Positions 6,867 through 9,733 of a DNA stretch of 9,733 nucleotides are shown in pieces (within the stretch, counting starts at the first letter, position 1; the number at the start of each line of letters is the position of its first letter). The notes under the pieces were generated by a model. The model did no database searches. It was not told the origin of the DNA and saw only the letters and a list, made by a program, of their open reading frames with translations. The stretch lies in contig JAFYRB010000083.1 of the NCBI GenBank assembly GCA_017559615.1, forward strand, positions 1-9,733. Direction: 5' to 3'. A program made the position numbers and the translations under genes. This DNA is from Alistipes sp. (GTDB taxonomy: Bacteria; Bacteroidota; Bacteroidia; Bacteroidales; Rikenellaceae).

Positions 6867-6962
6867 ACCTAAAACACGATTTGTTTCAAATAGATAGGCT
6901 TCAACGCAGTTCCACAAATACGTCAACGCCAAATTTGTCGATTCACCACCCTACCCAAATAC

Positions 6963-7003
6963 AAAAAAAGTGGATGCTCAACACTCGTGAACATCCACCT
7001 TTT
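6963..7003 (-). terminator. Terminator of the carB-pyrK-pyrD unit
   Basis: A hairpin with a perfect 7-bp core (GTGGATG at 6970-6976, CATCCAC at 6992-6998) and A/T flanks that extend the stem. It lies about 25 bases after the pyrD stop and, on the minus strand, ends in a run of seven T. The loop of 15 bases can form a small inner stem (CAC/GTG). Confidence 0.8.
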
Positions 7004-7027
7004 CGCATAAAAATCGCGCGGCATCAA

Positions 7028-7948
7028 TTACTTTACAATACCGATAATGTCGCGCAAACGCTCGATACCAAGTCTCTCCATCTCAAGTGGCAAAGCCTCG
7101 ATAATCTCCTTCGAAGCGTAAGGATTACGCAAGTTGGCAGCGCCAACCTGAACTGCCGTAGCACCCGCCATCATCATCTCGATAACATCCGAAGCAGAGC
7201 TTACACCACCACATCCCATAACAGGAATCTGGCAAGCGTTAGCCACCTGGTAGACCATACGCAACGCCACAGGGAAGATAGCATCTCCCGAGAAGCCACC
7301 CATCTTATTAGCGATAACAGGCTTGCGACGTACGGTGTCGATACGCATACCGAACAACGTGTTAATCAAGCAGATACCATCAGCGCCAGCATCCTCACAA
7401 GCGCGTGCGATAGATACCACATCGGTAACATTTGGGCTAAGTTTGATAAACACTGGCTTTGTAGTAACGGCCTTAACACGACGTGTTACCTCCGCAGCAC
7501 TCTCAGGCTGTGTACCGAAGTTCACACCACCCTTATGCACATTTGGACACGACACGTTAACCTCGATAATCTCCACCTGCTCCTCCTTGTCAATCTTCGC
7601 GCAGCACTCCTCGAACTCCTCGAACGAGAAGCCGCTGATGTTAGCAACGATAGGCTTGTGATAAATCTCGCGCAAGCGTGGCAACTCCTCCGAAATTACC
7701 CTATCAATACCTGGGTTCTGAAGGCCTACCGCGTTGATAAGGCCCGACTTACACTCCGCAATACGTGGTGTAGGGTTACCAAAGCGTGCCTCACGTGTAG
7801 TACCCTTGATAGAGATAGCGCCGAGGCAGTTGATATCGTAGAACTCCGCAAACTCCTGACCAAAGCCGAAGGTTCCCGAAGCTGGAACTACAGGATTGTC
7901 GAGCTTCACGCCGCAAAGCTCAACAGATGTATCATAGTGCTTTACCAT
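7028..7948 (-). CDS. pyrD: Dihydroorotate dehydrogenase, class 1B catalytic subunit
   Basis: This 306-residue FMN-containing TIM-barrel protein oxidises dihydroorotate to orotate and works as a heterotetramer with PyrK, which passes the electrons to NAD+. Key motifs are ISIKGTT (45-51), NAVGLQNPG (72-80) and NVSCPN (131-136), where Cys134 is the catalytic base of class 1 enzymes (class 2 has serine). FIKLSPNVTD (167-176), GGFSGDAIFPVALR (217-230) and GCGGVSSASDVIEMMMAGA (245-263) line the FMN pocket. The protein has no membrane-anchoring N-terminus, which agrees with the soluble class 1. The start overlaps the end of pyrK by seven bases (ATGGTAA), and a purine-rich ribosome site lies inside pyrK. 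It is the last gene before a terminator. Confidence 0.96.
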   Translation of the reverse strand: MVKHYDTSVELCGVKLDNPVVPASGTFGFGQEFAEFYDINCLGAISIKGTTREARFGNPTPRIAECKSGLINAVGLQNPGIDRVISEELPRLREIYHKPIVANISGFSFEEFEECCAKIDKEEQVEIIEVNVSCPNVHKGGVNFGTQPESAAEVTRRVKAVTTKPVFIKLSPNVTDVVSIARACEDAGADGICLINTLFGMRIDTVRRKPVIANKMGGFSGDAIFPVALRMVYQVANACQIPVMGCGGVSSASDVIEMMMAGATAVQVGAANLRNPYASKEIIEALPLEMERLGIERLRDIIGIVK

Positions 7949-8682
7949 ATTATCTCCTCTCGTTTTAGTACAGGGCCCTCCTTGCAGATTCGCTTATTGC
8001 CATACTTTGTTTTGCAGGTGCAGCCTACGCAAGCGCCAAAGCCACAACCCATACGCTCCTCGAAGCTGAACTCGCCATCTACCTCCGTAGCGTCGTACAA
8101 CGCCTTGAGCATTGGAAGTGGTCCACAAGTATAGAGGTAGTCGAACGAGAGTGCCTTCTCGCGGATGACATCCGTTACGAAGCCCTTTGTGCCGTGCGAG
8201 CCATCAGCCGTAGAGCAGTATACATCCACGCCCAAAGCCTTGAACTCCTCCTCGTAGAAAATCTCATCCTTGGTGTTAAAGCCGAGGATTACCATAGGCT
8301 TCTTACCCTCCGAGAGCAATCTCTTGCACAAGTTATACAACGGTGGTACACCTACGCCACCACCTACCAATAGTGGTCGCTCCGCCGAATTCTCGGTATT
8401 GAAACCATTACCGAGGCCCGTAAGGATATCGAGCTTCGTACCTAGTGCCATATGGCTCATCTGGTCGGTACCGCCACCCACTACCTTATATATAATAGTA
8501 ATAGTCTGGGCATCGTAGTCCGAAACCGAGATAGGACGACGCAAGAACTTACCCTCGAGTTCGATATTTATGAACTGTCCCGAGCGAGTGATATACTGGG
8601 TATCGCCCTCCAACACCATACGGTAAACCGCAGGTGTTAGAGGCTCGTTACTCAAAACTTTATATATGTCTCTCTTATACAT
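7942..8682 (-). CDS. pyrK: Dihydroorotate dehydrogenase electron transfer subunit (FAD, [2Fe-2S])
   Basis: This 246-residue ferredoxin-reductase-like subunit takes electrons from PyrD through a [2Fe-2S] cluster and FAD to NAD+. The N-terminal flavin barrel contains the FAD motif RRPISVSD (48-55). The NAD-binding part contains GGGVGVPPL (107-115) and TCGPLPMLKAL (185-195). The C-terminal cluster site is MGCGFGACVGCTC...C, with probable ligands Cys213, Cys218, Cys221 and Cys233; Cys223 is an additional cysteine in the loop. The length is typical. Its ATG shares one base with the carB stop (TAATG), and its end overlaps the pyrD start by seven bases. The three genes are thus translationally coupled. 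Confidence 0.95.
   Translation of the reverse strand: MYKRDIYKVLSNEPLTPAVYRMVLEGDTQYITRSGQFINIELEGKFLRRPISVSDYDAQTITIIYKVVGGGTDQMSHMALGTKLDILTGLGNGFNTENSAERPLLVGGGVGVPPLYNLCKRLLSEGKKPMVILGFNTKDEIFYEEEFKALGVDVYCSTADGSHGTKGFVTDVIREKALSFDYLYTCGPLPMLKALYDATEVDGEFSFEERMGCGFGACVGCTCKTKYGNKRICKEGPVLKREEIIW
7953..7960 (-). promoter_or_regulatory. Ribosome binding site of pyrD inside the end of pyrK
   Basis: AGAGGAGA ends four bases before the pyrD ATG at 7948 and is a strong Shine-Dalgarno match, unusual beside the weak sites at most other starts here. It supports this start and translational coupling. The sequence also encodes the PyrK residues Arg-Glu-Glu, so it may be partly coincidental. Confidence 0.45.
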
Positions 8683-9733
8683 TATTCTGCATCAATTGTA
8701 GATACGCCGAGAGTAATCTCCTCCAATACATCGAGAAGCACGCTTACGGTCTCAAGAGCGGTGAAGATTGTCACGTTGTTCTCAACGGCACAGCGACGGA
8801 TGTCGTAACCATCGAGACGTGCGCTACTCTGGTTGATATCTATGGTGTTGATAACATAGTTTACGTGGCCCTTACGGATAGAGTCGAAAATCTCTGTAGA
8901 GCCCTCGCTGAGCTTCTTCAAGCAACGAGTGCGGATGCCATTCTCACGCAAGAATGTTGTAGTACCGCTGGTAGCCTCGATGTTGAAACCAAGCTCATAG
9001 AAGCGACGGATAAGAGGCAATGCACGCTGCTTATCGGCATCGGCGATGCTCACGAAGATAGTACCATAGTTTGCAATGGTCATACCTGACGACTGCAATG
9101 ACTTGTACAACGCGCGACGCAACGATGAGTCGTAGCCGATGGCCTCACCCGTAGACTTCATCTCTGGAGAGAGGTAAGAGTCCACACCACGAATCTTCGC
9201 GAATGAGAAGGCTGGAGTCTTAACATACCAACGCTTCTTCTCATCTGCGATAACCTTTGTTACACCCTGCTCCTTAAGGCTCTTGCCAAGCATCACATTT
9301 GTAGCGATGTTTGCCATAGGAGTACCTGTTGCCTTCGAGAGGAATGGTACGGTACGTGAAGAACGTGGGTTAACCTCGATAACATATACCATATCGTTGT
9401 CATCGGCAATGAACTGAATATTGTAGAGTCCTACGATACCAATCTCCATACCGAGGCGGATAGTGTAGTCGATGATAGTATCCTTCACCTTCTGGCTAAC
9501 GCTGAAGGTAGGATATACGCTGATTGAGTCACCAGAGTGGATACCTGTGCGCTCAACGTGCTCCATGATACCTGGGATGAATACGTCGGTGCCGTCGCAG
9601 ATAGCGTCAACCTCCAACTCCTTACCCATGATATACTTATCGACCAAAACTGGAGAGTCCTCGTTAATCTCTACCGCAGTCTTGAGGTAGTGACGCAAAG
9701 CCTCCTCGTTCGATACAATCTGCATAGCGCGAC
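8682..9733 (-). CDS. carB: Carbamoyl-phosphate synthase large subunit, C-terminal part, cut by window edge
   Basis: The last 349 residues of CarB are present; the frame stays open past the window end, where the codons before Met (at 9725) read Arg-Ala, matching GGRAM of E. coli CarB near residue 715. The visible part holds the second ATP-grasp domain, with DAICDG (about 40-45 counting from that Met), GIMEHVERTGIHSGDS (52-67) and IEVNPRSSRTVPFLSKATG (116-134). A C-terminal MGS-like regulatory domain follows from about 219. It contains ATSGTT (251-256) and LKKLSEG (269-275), the phosphate-binding region that takes UMP or IMP in E. coli. The enzyme makes carbamoyl phosphate for PyrB and for arginine. 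Heading this unit suggests the pyrimidine role here. The Met at 9725 is internal and not the start. Confidence 0.95.
   Translation of the reverse strand, partial: RAMQIVSNEEALRHYLKTAVEINEDSPVLVDKYIMGKELEVDAICDGTDVFIPGIMEHVERTGIHSGDSISVYPTFSVSQKVKDTIIDYTIRLGMEIGIVGLYNIQFIADDNDMVYVIEVNPRSSRTVPFLSKATGTPMANIATNVMLGKSLKEQGVTKVIADEKKRWYVKTPAFSFAKIRGVDSYLSPEMKSTGEAIGYDSSLRRALYKSLQSSGMTIANYGTIFVSIADADKQRALPLIRRFYELGFNIEATSGTTTFLRENGIRTRCLKKLSEGSTEIFDSIRKGHVNYVINTIDINQSSARLDGYDIRRCAVENNVTIFTALETVSVLLDVLEEITLGVSTIDAE

Noticed and set aside
6854..8134. A 426-codon open frame on the plus strand, opposite pyrD and part of pyrK
   Set aside because: It runs antisense to two genes with intact catalytic motifs, its translation is rich in His, Arg, Thr and Leu without any recognisable domain, and it crosses the pyrD terminator. 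It is a shadow of the coding strand.

Overview
The window reads as chromosomal DNA of a member of the Bacteroidota, most likely order Bacteroidales. Three things point there: a SdhC/FrdC of the single-polypeptide, five-helix b558 type; several exact or near-exact matches to the Bacteroidota promoter (TTTG, about 19-20 bp, TAnnTTTG) in front of genes; and little Shine-Dalgarno signal at most starts. The genus cannot be fixed from this sequence. No mobile element, RNA gene or CRISPR array is visible, and no gene-free stretch exceeds 300 bases.

Left part (1-1281): the start of a fumarate reductase/succinate dehydrogenase flavoprotein gene (cut by the window edge) and its cytochrome b gene form a minus-strand unit. 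It is divergent from fau (5-formyl-THF cyclo-ligase) on the plus strand. The two predicted promoters overlap in the short intergenic region. fau converges on a two-component system, with a shared hairpin terminator between them.

Middle part (1883-4129): a minus-strand OmpR/PhoB-type response regulator and its histidine kinase overlap end to start and have their own predicted promoter. Upstream lies a small secreted protein of unknown function.

Right part (4270-9733): de novo UMP synthesis, all on the minus strand and in two units. carB (C-terminal third only) - pyrK - pyrD are tightly overlapping and end at a terminator near 6963-7003. pyrF - pyrE - pyrB then start from a predicted promoter at 6836-6866 and end at a terminator near 4273-4302. 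Together they cover carbamoyl phosphate synthesis, aspartate transcarbamylation, dihydroorotate oxidation (the NAD-linked PyrDK type), phosphoribosyl transfer and decarboxylation to UMP. The dihydroorotase (pyrC) is not here, and carA would lie beyond the window.

The most unusual item is PyrB. An E. coli-like catalytic chain carries, at its C-terminus, just the four-cysteine zinc domain of the regulatory chain PyrI, without PyrI's nucleotide-binding allosteric domain. This is a minimal catalytic-regulatory fusion and predicts an aspartate transcarbamylase held together by the zinc domain but lacking the classical CTP/ATP site.
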